Part shown: positions 47,558 through 60,964 of the stretch, one piece after another
Layout: each line of letters opens with the position of its first letter
How positions within the stretch are numbered: position 1 is the first letter of the stretch
NCBI RefSeq assembly: GCF_046630445.1
Contig: NC_092341.1
Span: 292,141,001 to 292,205,000, forward strand
Source of the DNA: Rutidosis leptorrhynchoides
Lineage: Eukaryota > Streptophyta > Magnoliopsida > Asterales > Asteraceae
DNA length: 64,000 bases
Direction: 5' to 3'
The notes under the pieces: generated by a model
Seen by the model: the letters and a program-made list of their open reading frames with translations, nothing else
The model's database searches: none
What the model was told of the DNA's origin: nothing
Translations under genes and position numbers: made by a program

Positions 47558-50500
47558 TGTAGTGACCCGAACTTTTCTATGTTTATATATATTAATTGAG
47601 ATTGATATTTACATGATTAAATGTTTCCAACATGTTAAGCAATCAAACTTGTTAAGACTTGATTAATTGAAATATGTTTCATATACACAATTGACCACCC
47701 AAGTTGACCGGTGATTCACGAACGTTAAAACTTGTAAAAACTATATGATGACATATATATGGATATATATATAGTTAACATGATACTATGATAAGTAAAC
47801 ATATCATTAAGTATATTAACAATGAACTACATATGTAAAAACAAGACTACTAACTTAATGATTTTTAAAGAAGACATATATGTAACGATTATCGTTGTAA
47901 AGACATTTATATCATATTAAGAGATATTCATACATGATAATATCATGATTATATAATAATTTAAAATCTCATTTGATATTATAAACATTGGGTTAACAAC
48001 ATTTAACAAGATCGTTAACCTAAAGGTTTCAAAACAACACTTACATGTAACGACTAACGATGACTTAACGACTCAGTTAAAATGTAATACATGTAGTGTT
48101 TTAATATGTATTTATACACTTTTGAAAGACTTCAATACACTTGTCAAAAAACTTCTACTTAACAAAAATGCTTACAATTACATCCTCGTTCAGTTTCATC
48201 AACAATTCTACTCGTATGCACCCGTATTCGTACTCGTACAATACACAGCTTTTAGATGTATGTACTATTGGTATATACACTCCAATGATCAGCTCTTAGC
48301 AGCCCATGTGAGTCACCTAACACATGTGGGAACCATCATTTGGCAACTAGCATGAAATATCTCATAAAATTACAAAAATATGAGTAATCATTCATGACTT
48401 ATTAACAAGAAAACAAAATTACATATCCTTTATATCTAATCCATACACCAACGACCAAAAACACCTACAAACACTTTCATTCTTCAATTTTCTTCATCTA
48501 ATTGATCTCTCTCAATTTCTATCTTCAAGTTCTAAGTGTTCTTCATAAATTCTACAAGTTCTAGTTACATAAAATCAAGAATACTTTCAAGTTTGCTAGC
48601 TCACTTCCAATCTTGTAAGGTGATCATCCAACCTCAAGAAATCTTTGTTTCTTACAGTAGGTTATCATTCTAATACAAGGTAATAATCATATTCAAACTT
48701 TGGTTCAATTTCTATAACTATGACAATCTTATTTCAAGTGATGATCTTACTTGAACTTGTTTTCGTGTCATGATTCTGCTTCAAGAACTTCGAGCCATCC
48801 AAGGATCCGTTGAAGCTAGATCCATTTTTCACTTTTCCAGTAGGTTTATCCAAGAAACTTAAGGTAGTAATGATGTTCATAACATCATTCGATTCATACA
48901 TATAAAGCTATCTTATTCGAAGGTTTAAACTTGTAATCACTAGAACATAGTTTAGTTAATTCTAAACTTGTTCTCAAACAAAAGTTAATCCTTCTAACTT
49001 GACTTTTAAAATTAACTAAACACATGTTCTATATCTATATGATATGCTAACTTAATGATTTAAAACCTGGAAACACGAAAAACACCGTAAAACCGGATTT
49101 ACGCCGTCGTAGTAACATCGCGGGCTGTTTTGGGTTAGTTAATTAAAAACTATGATAAACTTTGATTTAAAAGATGTTATTCTGAGAAAATGATTTTTAT
49201 TATGAACATGAAACTATATCCAAAAATTATGGTTAAACTCAAAGTGGAAGTATGTTTTCTAAAATGGTCATCTAGACGTCGTTCTTTCGACTGAAATGAC
49301 TACCTTTACAAAAACGACTTGTAACTTATTTTTCTGACTATAAACCTATACATTTTCTGTTTAGATTCATAAAATAGAGTTCAATATGAAACCATAGCAA
49401 TTTGATTCACTCAAAACGGATTTAAAATGAAGAAGTTATGGGTAAAACAAGATTGGATAATTTTTCTCATTTTAGCTACGTGAAAATTGGTAACAAATCT
49501 ATTCCAACCATAACTTAATCAAATTGTATTGTATATTATGTAATCTTGAGATACCATAGACACGTATACAATGTTTCAACCTATCATGTCGACACATCTA
49601 TATATATTTCGGAACAACCATAGACACTCTATATGTGAATGTTGGAGTTAGCTATACAGGGTTGAGGTTGATTCCAAAATATATCTAGTTTGAGTTGTGA
49701 TCAATACTGAGATATGTATACACTGGATCGTGGATTGATTCAAGATAATATTTATCGATTTATTTCTGTACATCTAACTGTGGACAACTAGTTGTAGGTT
49801 ACTAACGAGGACAGCTGACTTAATAAACTTAAAACATCAAAATATATTAAAAGTGTTGTAAATATATTTTGAACATACTTTGATATATATGTATATATTG
49901 TTAGAGGTTCGTGAATCAACCAGTGGCCAAGTCTTACTTCCCGACGAAGTAAAAATCTGTGAAAGTGAGTTATAGTCCCACTTTTAAAATCTAATATTTT
50001 TGGGATGAGAATACATGCAGGTTTTATAAATGACTTAAAAAATAGACACAAGTACGTGAAACTACATTCTATGGTTGAATTATCGAAATCGAATATGCCC
50101 CTTTTTATTAAGTCTGGTAATCTAAGAATTAGGGAACAGACACCCTAATTGACGCGAATCCTAAAGATAGATCTATTGGGCCTAACAAACCCCATCCAAA
50201 GTACCGGATGCTTTAGTACTTCGAAATTTATATCATATCCGAAGGGTGTCCCGGAATAATGGGGATATTCTTATATATGCATCTTGTTAATGTCGGTTAC
50301 CAGGTGTTCACCATATGAATGATTTTTATCTCTATGTATGGGATGTGTATTGAAATATGAAATCTTGTGGTCTATTATTATGATTTGATATATATAGGTT
50401 AAACCTATAACTCACCAACATTTTTGTTGACGTTTTAAGCATGTTTATTCTCAGGTGATTATTAAGAGCTTCCGCTATCGCATACTTAAATAAGGACGAG

Positions 50501-50797
50501 ATTTGGAGTCCATGCTTGTATGATATTGTGTAAAAACTGCATTCAAGAAACTTATTTTGTTGTAACATATTTGTATTGTAAACCATTATGTAATGGTTGT
50601 GTGTAAACAGGATATTTTAGATTATCATTATTTGATAATCTACGTAAAGCTTTTTAAACCTTTATTGATGAAATAAAGGTTATGGTTTGTTTTAAAATGA
50701 ATGCAGTCTTTGAAAAACGTCTCATATAGAGGTCAAAACCTCGCAACGAAATCAATTAATATGAAACGTTTTTAATCAATAAGAACGGGAAATTTCA
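47558..50797 (+). repeat. 5' LTR of gypsy element 2
   Basis: 3240 bp, TGTAGTGACCCG to AAATTTCA. The terminal ACATTTCA of its relatives is AATTTCA here. Confidence 0.95.
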
Positions 50798-50799
50798 GT

Positions 50800-50811
50800 T
50801 GGTATCCGAGC
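50800..50811 (+). other. Primer-binding site of gypsy element 2, one mismatch
   Basis: TGGTATCCGAGC, where element 1 has TGGTATCAGAGC; an A to C change that would weaken tRNA-Met priming. Confidence 0.85.
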
Positions 50812-51006
50812 GTTGGTCTTAGAGAACCAGAATTTTGCATTAGTGTGTCTTATCGAGTTTGTTAAGATGCATTAGTGAGTCTGGACTTCGACCGTGTTTA
50901 CTTGAAAAATGATTGCTTTTCAAATTTTGTTGGAAACTATATATTTTTAACATGTGAATATTATGTGATATATTAATCTCTTAACGCGTTTGATATTATG
51001 TGATAG

Positions 51007-51609
51007 ATGTCTACCTCTAGAACAAGTCCCATTGACTCACCTAATAATAATGAAGAGTCAAATATAAATTGGAATGATTCGTGGACTGATTCACAAGTTC
51101 CCGAAGAGGAACCGGAAGAAGAGTCGGAACCGGAAGAAGAATCGGAACCGGAAGAAGAATCGGAACCGGATGAAGAAATAGAACCGGTGGGGGAAATAAT
51201 AAAACGGTTAAGTAAAAGAAAATCCTCAACCAACCGACCAAGGTTAATTATGGTCAATGGTGTTTCCGCCAAGGAAGCAAAATATTGGGAGGATTACCAA
51301 TTCTCTGATGAATCGGATTTCGACGAGAATTCCGATGATGTTATAGAAATTACCCCAACTGAATTTAAAAAGGCAAAAGAAAATAATAAGGGAAAGGGCA
51401 TAAAAATAGAGAAATCTAATTCCAACCCCGATGAACTTTATATGTATCGTCAACCCCCGAAGTCCTTAAGTTGTAACAATGACCCGGGAACCTCTAAACC
51501 AATGTGGAAAACGACGGCTAGTATTAGGGGAACATCATATATCCCTAGAAACTTGGCAAAACGAACCAAAACCGAAGAAGAAGAAGAAGAAACAAGCGAG
51601 TCGGAATAA
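51007..51609 (+). CDS. Element 2 extra ORF 1: acidic protein of unknown function
   Basis: 200 aa, colinear with the ORF at 37517-38131. It starts MSTSRTSPIDSP, has the same three EEESEP units and the tail AKRTKTEEEEEETSESE with two extra Glu. It lacks a short PPGFSKP-like segment present in element 1. Still open despite the decay of pol in the same element. No domain recognised. Confidence 0.7.
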   Translation: MSTSRTSPIDSPNNNEESNINWNDSWTDSQVPEEEPEEESEPEEESEPEEESEPDEEIEPVGEIIKRLSKRKSSTNRPRLIMVNGVSAKEAKYWEDYQFSDESDFDENSDDVIEITPTEFKKAKENNKGKGIKIEKSNSNPDELYMYRQPPKSLSCNNDPGTSKPMWKTTASIRGTSYIPRNLAKRTKTEEEEEETSESE

Positions 51610-51746
51610 GATAGTTGTATTTGTGTGGTGTAATATATGTAATATAGTGTGTTTATGCTTTATGATATATGTAAAAATTGCTTGTATTAATAAGTATTTT
51701 TTTTATGAATCTAACTGTTGTCTATTTTACAGTATAAAAAAACAAA

Positions 51747-52430
51747 ATGGATAGACAACCCAATATTTTAAGAGACCTACCCGGAGACATGATTGATGAA
51801 ATCTTGTCTAGAGTCGGTCAGAATTCTTCGGCACAACTATTTAAGGCGAGATCAGTTTGTAAGACAGTCGAAGAACGTTCCAAGAATGCCTTGGTTTATA
51901 AAAGGCTTTCGTTTGAAAGATGGGGGATATCACATTGGGAAATCCATAAGTTACGATGTGTTTACTTTGACGCATATATTGCGGGGAACCCAAATGCTAT
52001 TTTACGCAATGGGTTAAGAAATTATTTTGACTCAATATATCCGAATATTGGACTTCGTGATTTAGAAAAAGCGGCTAACATGCAACATAAAGAAGCATGT
52101 TATGCTTACGGATTAGTAATGTTCACTTCTCACCAAAGTGAGAACAAGAACATCGGGCTACAACTATTAAACAAAACGTTCCCACAAGTGACGGAGTCGG
52201 TAATTGGGGTAAGAAATGAGGTTTTTAGATTGTTACGGGACTGTTGGACATTACGTAACCCTCGTCCCTTTGACGACGTTACAACACGCTGTCTTATCAA
52301 TGGCCATAACGGTTATGTTCCACAAGACCAAGGATGGGAAGTAATCCTAGTAAAACCAGAATGCATGACTTGTTTCTGGACGTATAAATTACGTGTCTTT
52401 ATTGCCTTTGCTGAACGACTTGTGTACTAG
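51747..52430 (+). CDS. Element 2 extra ORF 2: F-box protein with Sel1-like region
   Basis: 227 aa, same length as the ORF at 38269-38952 with no indel. By eye 16 nucleotide differences: eight synonymous and eight not (S5P, F41V, V48A, C64W, T66I, T76A, A127T, E214K). Three of the eight changes lie in or next to the F-box. Since about three quarters of random changes alter an amino acid, an even split hints at past constraint, but the count is small. The ORF stays open although pol of the same element has seven stops. Confidence 0.8.
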   Translation: MDRQPNILRDLPGDMIDEILSRVGQNSSAQLFKARSVCKTVEERSKNALVYKRLSFERWGISHWEIHKLRCVYFDAYIAGNPNAILRNGLRNYFDSIYPNIGLRDLEKAANMQHKEACYAYGLVMFTSHQSENKNIGLQLLNKTFPQVTESVIGVRNEVFRLLRDCWTLRNPRPFDDVTTRCLINGHNGYVPQDQGWEVILVKPECMTCFWTYKLRVFIAFAERLVY

Positions 52431-52771
52431 CTAGAATTATCTTCACAACCATCTTGTATCAAAGTTATTATGTGCTATATTTCATGCTTTATGTAAAATA
52501 AGCGGTATTGTAAGTTTATAAAATATTGTATAAAAGTTTGAACGCGAAATATTATTATAATCAGTTTTTCATATAGAATTGTAGTAGTTGAATTGTATAT
52601 TAGCTACTAAGTATGAACTTAACGGGTAGGTACTACCCGAATTTAAACTTATAAAATGCTAATATGAAGAAAAAGCTTTTATAAATGAGTTCATATTATG
52701 CTACAAAATACTATTAACTACTCTTAATATTCTGTATGATTAACTTGTTCCATTTGACTAATTTGAAGGAA

Positions 52772-53605
52772 ATGGCACCGACTACTCGACACACCGTGAA
52801 TATGAATGAAGAGGAATTCCGTACTTTTATAGCTTCAAACATAGCCGCAGTACAGGCTGCGCTACATACCAACAATAACCTTGGATCTAGCAGTACAGGA
52901 AATCGTGTAGGATGCACCTACAAAGAATTCACTGCCTGCAAACCTTTGGAATTTGATGGAACCGAAGGACCGATCGGATTGAAACGGTGGACCGAGAAGG
53001 TCGAATCGGTGTTTGCCATAATTAAGTGTACTGAAGAGGACAAAGTGAAGTACGCTATGCATACCTTCACAGGTTCTGCGTTAACATGGTGGAATACCTA
53101 TCTAGAGCAAGTGGGACAAGACGATGCGTACGCACTACCGTGGTCAGCATTCAAGCACTTGATGAGCGAGAAGTACCGTCCCAGAACCGAGGTCATTAAG
53201 CTCAAGACAGAACTTAGAGGGTTACGAACCCAAGGATTTGATATTACCACGTACGAAAGACGATTCACAGAATTGTGCCTATTGTGTCCGGGAGCATTCG
53301 AAGATGAGGAAGAGAAGATCGACGCGTTTGTGAAAGGATTACCGGAAAGAATCCAAGAAGATATAAGTTCACACGAGCCCGCCTCCATACAACAGGCATG
53401 TAGAATGGCTCACAAACTCGTGAACCAGATTGAAGAAAGAATTAAAGAACAAACTACTGAAGAGGCCAATGTGAAGCAAGTCAAAAGAAAGTGGGAGGAA
53501 AACGGTGATAAGAATCACCAATACAACAACAACAGTAATTACAACAATAATCGCAACAATTATCCCAACAATCGCAACATCAATCGCAACTACAACAAAC
53601 GACCC

Positions 53606-53637
<32 letters not shown>

Positions 53638-56600
53638 CTACTACTACAACAATCATCCCAACAACAATAATAACCGCAACAACAACAACAATCAGAAGCA
53701 GCTATGCCAAAGGTGTGAAAAGTATCACTCGGGGTTCTGCACCAAATTTTGCAACAAGTGTAAAGGAAATGGTCATAGCGCGGCGAAGTGTGAGGTCTAC
53801 GGACCAGGGGTTAATAGAACGAAAGGAACAAATGGTGTCGGAATGAGTAATGGCGGAGCAAGTAGTGTCGGAGCAAGTTATGCCAATGTAGTTTGTTATA
53901 AATATGGAAAACCGGGCCACATTATTAGAAATTGCCCGAACCAGGAGAACACGAATGTACAAGGCCACGAAAGAGTTTTCAATATTAATGCGGCAGAGGC
54001 ACAGGAAGACCCGGAGCTTGTTACGGGTACGTTTCTTATTGACAATAAATCTGCATACGTTTTATTTGATTCGGGTGCGGATAGAAGCTATATGAGTAGA
54101 GATTTTTGTGCTAAATTAAGTTGTCCATTGACGCCTTTGGATAGTAAATTTTTACTCGAATTAGTAAATGGTAAATTAATTTCAGCAGATAATATATGTC
54201 GGAATCGAGAAATTAAACTGGTTAGCGAAACATTTAAGATTGATTTGATACCAGTAGAGTTAGGGAGTTTTGATGTGATAATCGGTATGGACTAGTTGAA
54301 AGAAGTGAAAGCAGAGATCGTTTGTTACAAAAATGCAATTCGCATTATACGAGAAAAAGGAAAACCCTTAATGGTGTACGGAGAAAAGGGCAACACGAAG
54401 CTACATCTTATTAGTAATTTGAAGGCACAAAAACTAATAAGAAAAGGTTGCTATGCTGTTCTAGCTCACGTCGAGAAAGTACAAACTGAAGAAAAGAGCA
54501 TCAATGATGTTCCCATTGCAAAAGAATATCCCGATGTATTTCCGAAAGAATTACCGGGATTACCCCCACATCGATCCGTTGAATTTCAAATAGATCTTGT
54601 ACCAGGAGCTACACCAATAGCTCGTGCTCCTTACAGACTCGCACCCAGCGAGATGAAAGAACTGCAAAGCCAATTACAAGAACTTTTAGAGCGTGGTTTC
54701 ATTCGACCAAGCACATCACCGTGGGGAGCTCCTGTTTTGTTTGTCAAGAAGAAAGATGGTACATTCAGGTTGTGTATCGACTACCGAGAGTTGAACAAAC
54801 TTACCATCAAGAACCGCTACCCACTACCGAGAATCGACGACTTATTTGATCAACTACAAGGCTCGTCTGTTTATTCAAAGATTGACTTACGTTCCGGGTA
54901 TCATCAAATGCGGGTGAAAGAAGATGATATTCCAAAGACTGCTTTCAGAACACGTTACGGTCATTACGAGTTTATGGTCATGCCGTTTGATTTAACTAAT
55001 GCACCAGCTGTATTCATGGACCTTACGAACTGAGTGTGTGGACCATACCTTGACAAGTTTGTCATTGTTTTCATTGATGACATACTTATTTACTCAAAGA
55101 ATGACCAAGAACACGGTGAACATTTGAGAAAGGTGTTAGAAGTATTGAGGAAGGAAGAATTGTACGCTAAGTCTTCAAAGTGTGCATTTTGGTTGGAATA
55201 AGTTCAATTCCTCGGTCACATAGTGAACAAAGAAGGTATTAAGGTGGATCCGGCAAAGATAGAAACTGTTGAAAAGTGGGAAACCCCGAAAACTCCGAAA
55301 CATATACGCCAGTTTTTAGGACTAGCTGGTTACTACAGAAGGTTCATCCAAGACTTTTCCAGAATAGCAAAACCCTTGACTGCATTAACGCATAAAGGGA
55401 AGAAATTTGAATAGAATGATGAACAAGAGAAAGCGTTTCAGTTATTGAAGAAAAAGCTAACTACGGCACCAATATTGTCATTGCCTGAAGGGAATGATGA
55501 TTTTGTGATTTATTGTGACGCATCAAAGCAAGGTCTCGGTTGTGTATTAATGCAACGAACGAAGGTGATTGCTTATGCGTCTAGACAATTGAAGATTCAC
55601 GAACAAAATTATACGACGCACGATTTGGAATTAGGCGCGGTTGTTTTTGCATTAAAGACTTGGAGGCACTACTTATATGGGGTCAAAAGTATTATATATA
55701 CCGACCACAAAAGTCTTCAACACATATTTAATCAGAAACAACTGAATATGAGGCAGAGTAGGTGGATTGAATTGTTGAATGATTACAACTTTGAGATTCG
55801 TTACCACCCGGGGAAGGCAAATGTGGTAGCCGATGCCTTGAGCAGGAAGGACAGAGAACCCATTCGAGTAAAATCTATGAATATAATGATTCATAATAAC
55901 CTTACTACTCAAATAAAGGAGGCACAACAAGGAGTTTTAAAAGAGGGAAATTTAAAGGATGAAATACCCAAAGGATCGGAGAAGTATCTTAATATTCGGG
56001 AAGACGGAACCCGGTATAGGGCTGAAAGGATTTGGGTACCAAAATTTGGAGATATGAGAGAAATGGTACTTAGAGAAGCTCATAAAACCAGATACTCAAT
56101 ACATCCTGGAACGGGAAAGATGTACAAGGATCTCAAGAAACATTTTTGGTGGCCGGGTATGAAAGCCGATGTTGCTAAATACGTAGGAGAATATTTGATG
56201 TGTTCTAAGGTCAAAGCTGAGAATCAGAAACCATTAGGTCTACTACAACAACCTGAAATCCCGGAATGAAAATGGGAAAACATTACCATGGATTTCATTA
56301 CTAAATTGCCAAGGACTGCAAGTGGTTATGATACTATTTGGGTAATAGTTGATCGTCTCACCAAGTCAGCACACTTCCTGCCAATAAGAGAAGATGACAA
56401 GATGGAGAAGTTAGCACGACTGTATTTGAAGGAAGTCGTCTCCAGACATGGAATACCAATCTCTATTATCTCTGATAGGGATGGCAGATTTATTTCAAGA
56501 TTCTGGCAGACATTACAGTAAGCATTAGGAACTCGTCTAGACATGAGTACTGCCTATCATCCACAAACTGATGGGCAGAGCGAAAGGACGATACAAACGC

Positions 56601-57355
56601 TTGAAGACATGCTACGAGCATGTGTTATTGATTTCAGAAACAGTTGGGATCGACATCTACCGTTAGCAGAATTTTCCTACAACAACAGCTACCATTCAAG
56701 CATTGAGATGGCGCCGTTTGAAGCACTTTATGGTAGAAAATGCAGGTCTCCGATTTGTTGGAGTGAAGTGGGGGATAGACAGATTACGGGTCCGGAGATT
56801 ATACAAGAAACTACCGAGAAGATCATCCAAATTCAACAACGGTTGAAAACCGCCCAAAGTCGACAAAAGAGCTACGCTGACATTAAAAGAAAAGATATAG
56901 AATTTGAAATTGGAGAGATGGTCATGCTTAAAGTTGCACCTTGGAAAGGCGTTGTTCTATTTGGTAAACGAGGGAAATTAAATCCAAGGTATATTGGACC
57001 ATTCAAGATTATTGATCGTGTCAGACCAGTAGCTTACCGACTTGAGTTACTTCAACAACTCGCGGCTGTACATAACACTTTCCACGTCTCGAATTTGAGG
57101 AAATGTTTTTCTAAAGAAGATCTCACTATTCCGTTAGATGAAATCCAAATCAACGAAAAACTTCAATTCATCGAAGAACCCGTCGAAATAATGGATCGTG
57201 AGGTTAAAAGACTTAAGCAAAACAAGATACCAATTGTTAAGGTTCGATGGAATGCTCGTAGAGGACCCGAGTTCACCTGGGAGCGTGAAGATTAGATGAA
57301 GAAGAAATACCCGCATCTATTTCCAGAAGATTCGTCAACACCTTCAACAGCTTAA
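52772..57355 (+). pseudogene. gag-pol of gypsy element 2, seven premature stops
   Basis: gag is open (MAPTTRHTVNMNEEEFRTFI to the protease), unlike in element 1. In-frame stops lie at 54293 (TAG), 55031 (TGA), 55198 (TAA), 55412 (TAG), 56267 (TGA), 56519 (TAA) and 57293 (TAG), with no frameshift. Compared with element 1, six are C-to-T or G-to-A transitions and one is G-to-T, the pattern expected of methylated DNA decaying. The second zinc knuckle reads CYKYGKPGH, having lost one Cys. Reverse transcriptase, RNase H and integrase are all cut, so no enzyme can be made. Confidence 0.93.
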
Positions 57356-57390
57356 AATTTCGGGACGAAATTTATTTAACGGGTAGGTAC

Positions 57391-60300
57391 TGTAGTGACC
57401 CGAACTTTTCTATGTTTATATATATTAATTGAGATTGATATTTACATTATTAAATGTTTCCAACATGTTAAGCAATCAAACTTGTTAAGACTTGATTAAT
57501 TGAAATATGTTTCATATAGACAATTGACCACCCAAGTTGACCGGTGATTCACGAACGTTAAAACTTGTAAAAACTATATGATGACATATATATGGATATA
57601 TATATATATATAGTTAACATGATACTATGATAAGTAAACATATCATTAAGTATATTAACAATGAACTACATATGTAAAAACAAGACTACTAACTTAATGA
57701 TTTTTAAACGAGACATATATGTAGCGATTATCGTTGTAAAGACATTTAATGTATATATATCATATTAAGAGATATTCATACATGATAATATCATGATAAT
57801 ATAATAATTTAAAATCTCATTTGATATTATAAACATTGGGTTAACAACATTTAACAAGATCGTTAACCTAAAGGTTTCAAAACAACACTTACATGTAACG
57901 ACTAACGATGACTTAACGACTCAGTTAAAATGTATATACATGTAGTGTTTTAATATGTATTTATACACTATTGAAAGACTTCAATACACTTATCAAAATA
58001 CTTCTACTTAACAAAAATGCTTACAATTACATCCTCGTTCAGTTTCATCAACAATTCTACTCGTATGCACCCGTATTCGTACTCGTACAATACACAGCTT
58101 TTAGATGTATCTACTATTGGTATATACACTCCAATGATCAGCTATTAGCAGCCCATGTGAGTCACCTAACACATGTGGGAACCATCATTTGGCAACTAGC
58201 ATGAAATATCTCATAAAATTACAAAAATATGAGTAATCATTCATGACTTATTTACATGAAAACAAAATTACATATCCTTTATATCTAATCCATACACCAA
58301 CGACCAAAAACACCTACAAACACTTTCATTCTTCAATTTTCTTCATCTAATTGATCTCTCTCAAGTTCTATCTTCAAGTTCTAAGTGTTCTTCATAAATT
58401 CTACACGTTCTAGTTACATAAAATCAAGAATACTTTCAAGTTTGCTAGCTCACTTCCAATCTTGTAAGGTGATCATCCAACCTCAAGAAATCTTTGTTTC
58501 TTACAGTAGGTTATCACTCTAATACAAGGTAATAATCATATTCAAACTTTGGTTCAATTTCTATAACTATGACAATCTTATTTCAAGTGATGATCTTACT
58601 TGAACTTGTTTTCGTGTCATGATTCTGCTTCAAGAACTTCGAGCCATCCAAGGATCCGTTGAAGCTAGATCCATTTTTCTCTTTTCCAGTAGGTTTATCC
58701 AAGAAACTTAAGGTAGTAATGATGTTCATAACATCATTCGATTCATACATATAAAGCTATCTTATTCGAAGGTTTAAACTTGTAATCACTAGAACATAGT
58801 TTAGTTAATTCTAAACTTGTTCGCAAACAAAAGTTAATCCTTATAACTTGACTTTTAAAATCAACTAAACACATGTTATATATCTATATGATATGCTAAC
58901 TTAATGATTTAAAACCTGGAAACACAAAAAACACCGTAAAACCGGATTTACGCCATCGTAGTAACATCGCGGGCTGTTTTGGGTTAGTTAATTAAAAACT
59001 ATGATAAACTTTGATTTAAAAGATGTTATTATGAGAAAATGATTTTTATTTTGAACATGAAACTATATCCAAAAATTATGGTTAAACTCAAAGTGGAAGT
59101 ATGTTTTCTAAAATGGTCATCTAGACGTCGTTCTTTCGACTGAAATGACTACCTTTACAAAAACGACTTGTAACTTATTTTTCCGACTATAAACCTATAC
59201 TTTTTCTGTTTAGATTCATAAAATAGAGTTCAATATGAAACCATAGCAATTTGATTCACTCAAAATGGATTTAAAATGAAGAAGTTATGGGTAAAACAAG
59301 ATTGGATAATTTTTCTCATTTTTGCTACGTGAAAATTGGTAACAAATCTATTCCAACCATAACTTAATCAACTTGTATTGTATATTATGTAATCTTGAGA
59401 TACCATAGACACGTATACAATGTTTCGACCTATCATGTCGACACATCTATATATATTTCGGAACAACCATAGACACTCTATATGTGAATGTTGGAGTTAG
59501 CTATACAGGGTTGAGGTTGATTCCAAAATATATATAGTTTGAGTTGTGATCAATACTGAGATACGTATACACTGGGTCGTGGATTGATTCAAGATAATAT
59601 TTATCGATTTATTTCTGTACATGTAACTGTGAACAACTAGTTGTAGGTTACTAACGAGGACAGCTGACTTAATAAACTTAAAACATCAAAATATATTAAA
59701 AGTGTTGTAAATATATTTTGAACATACTTTGATATATATGTATATATTATTATAGGTCCGTGAATCAACCAGTGGCCAAGTCTTACTTCCCGACGAAGTA
59801 AAAATCTGTGAAAGTGAGTTATAGTTCCACTTTTAAAATCTAATATTTTTGGGATGAGAATACATGCAAGTTTTATAAATGACTTACAAAATAGACACAA
59901 GTACGTGAAACTACATTCTATGGTTGAATTATCAAAATCGAATATGCCCCTTTTTATTTAGTCTGGTAATCTAAGAATTAAGGAACAGACACCCTAATTG
60001 ACGCGAATCCTAAAGATAGATCTATTGGGCCTAACAAACCCCATCCAAAGTACCGGATGCTTTAGTACTTCGAAATTTATATCATATCCGAAGGGTGTCC
60101 CGGAATGATGGGGATATTCTTATATATGCATCTTGTTAATGTCGGTTACCAGGTGTTCACCATATGAATGATTTTTATCTCTATGTATGAGATGTGTATT
60201 GAAATATGAAATCTTGTGGTCTATTATTATGATTTGATATATATAGGTTAAACCTATAACTCACCAACATTTTTGTTGACGTTTTAAGCATGTTTATTCT

Positions 60301-60646
60301 CAGGTGATTATTAAGAGCTTCCGCTGTCGCATACTTAAATAAGGACGAGATTTGGAGTCCATGCTTGTATGATATTGTGTAAAAACTGCATTCAAGAAAC
60401 TTATTTTGTTGTAACATATTTGTATTGTAAACCATTATGTAATGGTTGTGTGTAAACAGGATATTTTAGATTATCATTATTTGATAATCTACGTAAAGCT
60501 TTTTAAACCTTTATTGATGAAATAAAGGTTATGGTTTGTTTTAAAATGAATGCAGTCTTTGAAAAACGTCTCATATAGAGGTCAAAACCTCGCAACGAAA
60601 TCAATTAATATGGAAAGTTTTTAATCAATAAGAACGGGACATTTCA
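57391..60646 (+). repeat. 3' LTR of gypsy element 2
   Basis: 3256 bp, ends GGGACATTTCA, followed by TSD CAATT and then RPA-like coding sequence. Confidence 0.95.
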
Positions 60647-60651
60647 CAATT

Positions 60652-60960
60652 GCCCCTAGCTGTCGAGCCTGCTGCGCCAGGCTGGCAACTCCCACCACCT
60701 AAGGACGGCACCCTTCGCGAGCTCCTTGATATGGCGCGGAAAGGGAAAAAGAACATCGTAAGTGTGACCTGACATTCTTTTCCACCTAATACTCCATTTC
60801 AACATACCACACTAACTTGCGTTCAATTATATTCCTACATCGTGTAGACGGTAGACGTATTTAGGTGTTCAGTGGAGATTCAAAACATCCGCATGAAGAA
60901 CTATTGGTACTACAACACTACAGGCATCGAAACAACGGGGTCAAATTAAAAAAAAAAACA
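60652..60960 (+). pseudogene. RPA1-like gene, last part
   Basis: Across the second insertion the frame continues SGVQ to LPLAVEPAAPGWQLPPPKDG and then TLRELLDMARKGKKNI, the linker before the C-terminal OB fold, with a donor at about 60757. After an intron, about 60866-60950 reads CSVEIQNIRMKNYWYYNTTG, like the start of the zinc-containing C-terminal fold of RPA1, but the Cys pairs expected there are absent and the frame stops (TAA near 60948). The rest of the OB fold is missing; helicase sequence begins within about 20 bases. Confidence 0.7.
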
Positions 60961-60964
60961 ACAC

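Larger units (their letters stand above)
47558..60646 (+). mobile_element. Ty3/gypsy chromovirus element 2 with the same extra ORFs (older, pol dead)
   Basis: LTRs at 47558-50797 (3240 bp) and 57391-60646 (3256 bp), TSD CAATT at 47553-47557 and 60647-60651. The LTRs differ by small indels (for example the TA run near 57600) and many substitutions, clearly more than in element 1. Same family and gene order as element 1. The different TSD shows independent insertion, not duplication. The PBS has one mismatch. Confidence 0.95.

Noticed and set aside
34059-60646. A segmental duplication instead of two retrotransposon insertions
   Set aside because: Each copy has its own 5-bp TSD and complete LTR pair, and the sequence between them is unique RPA coding sequence.
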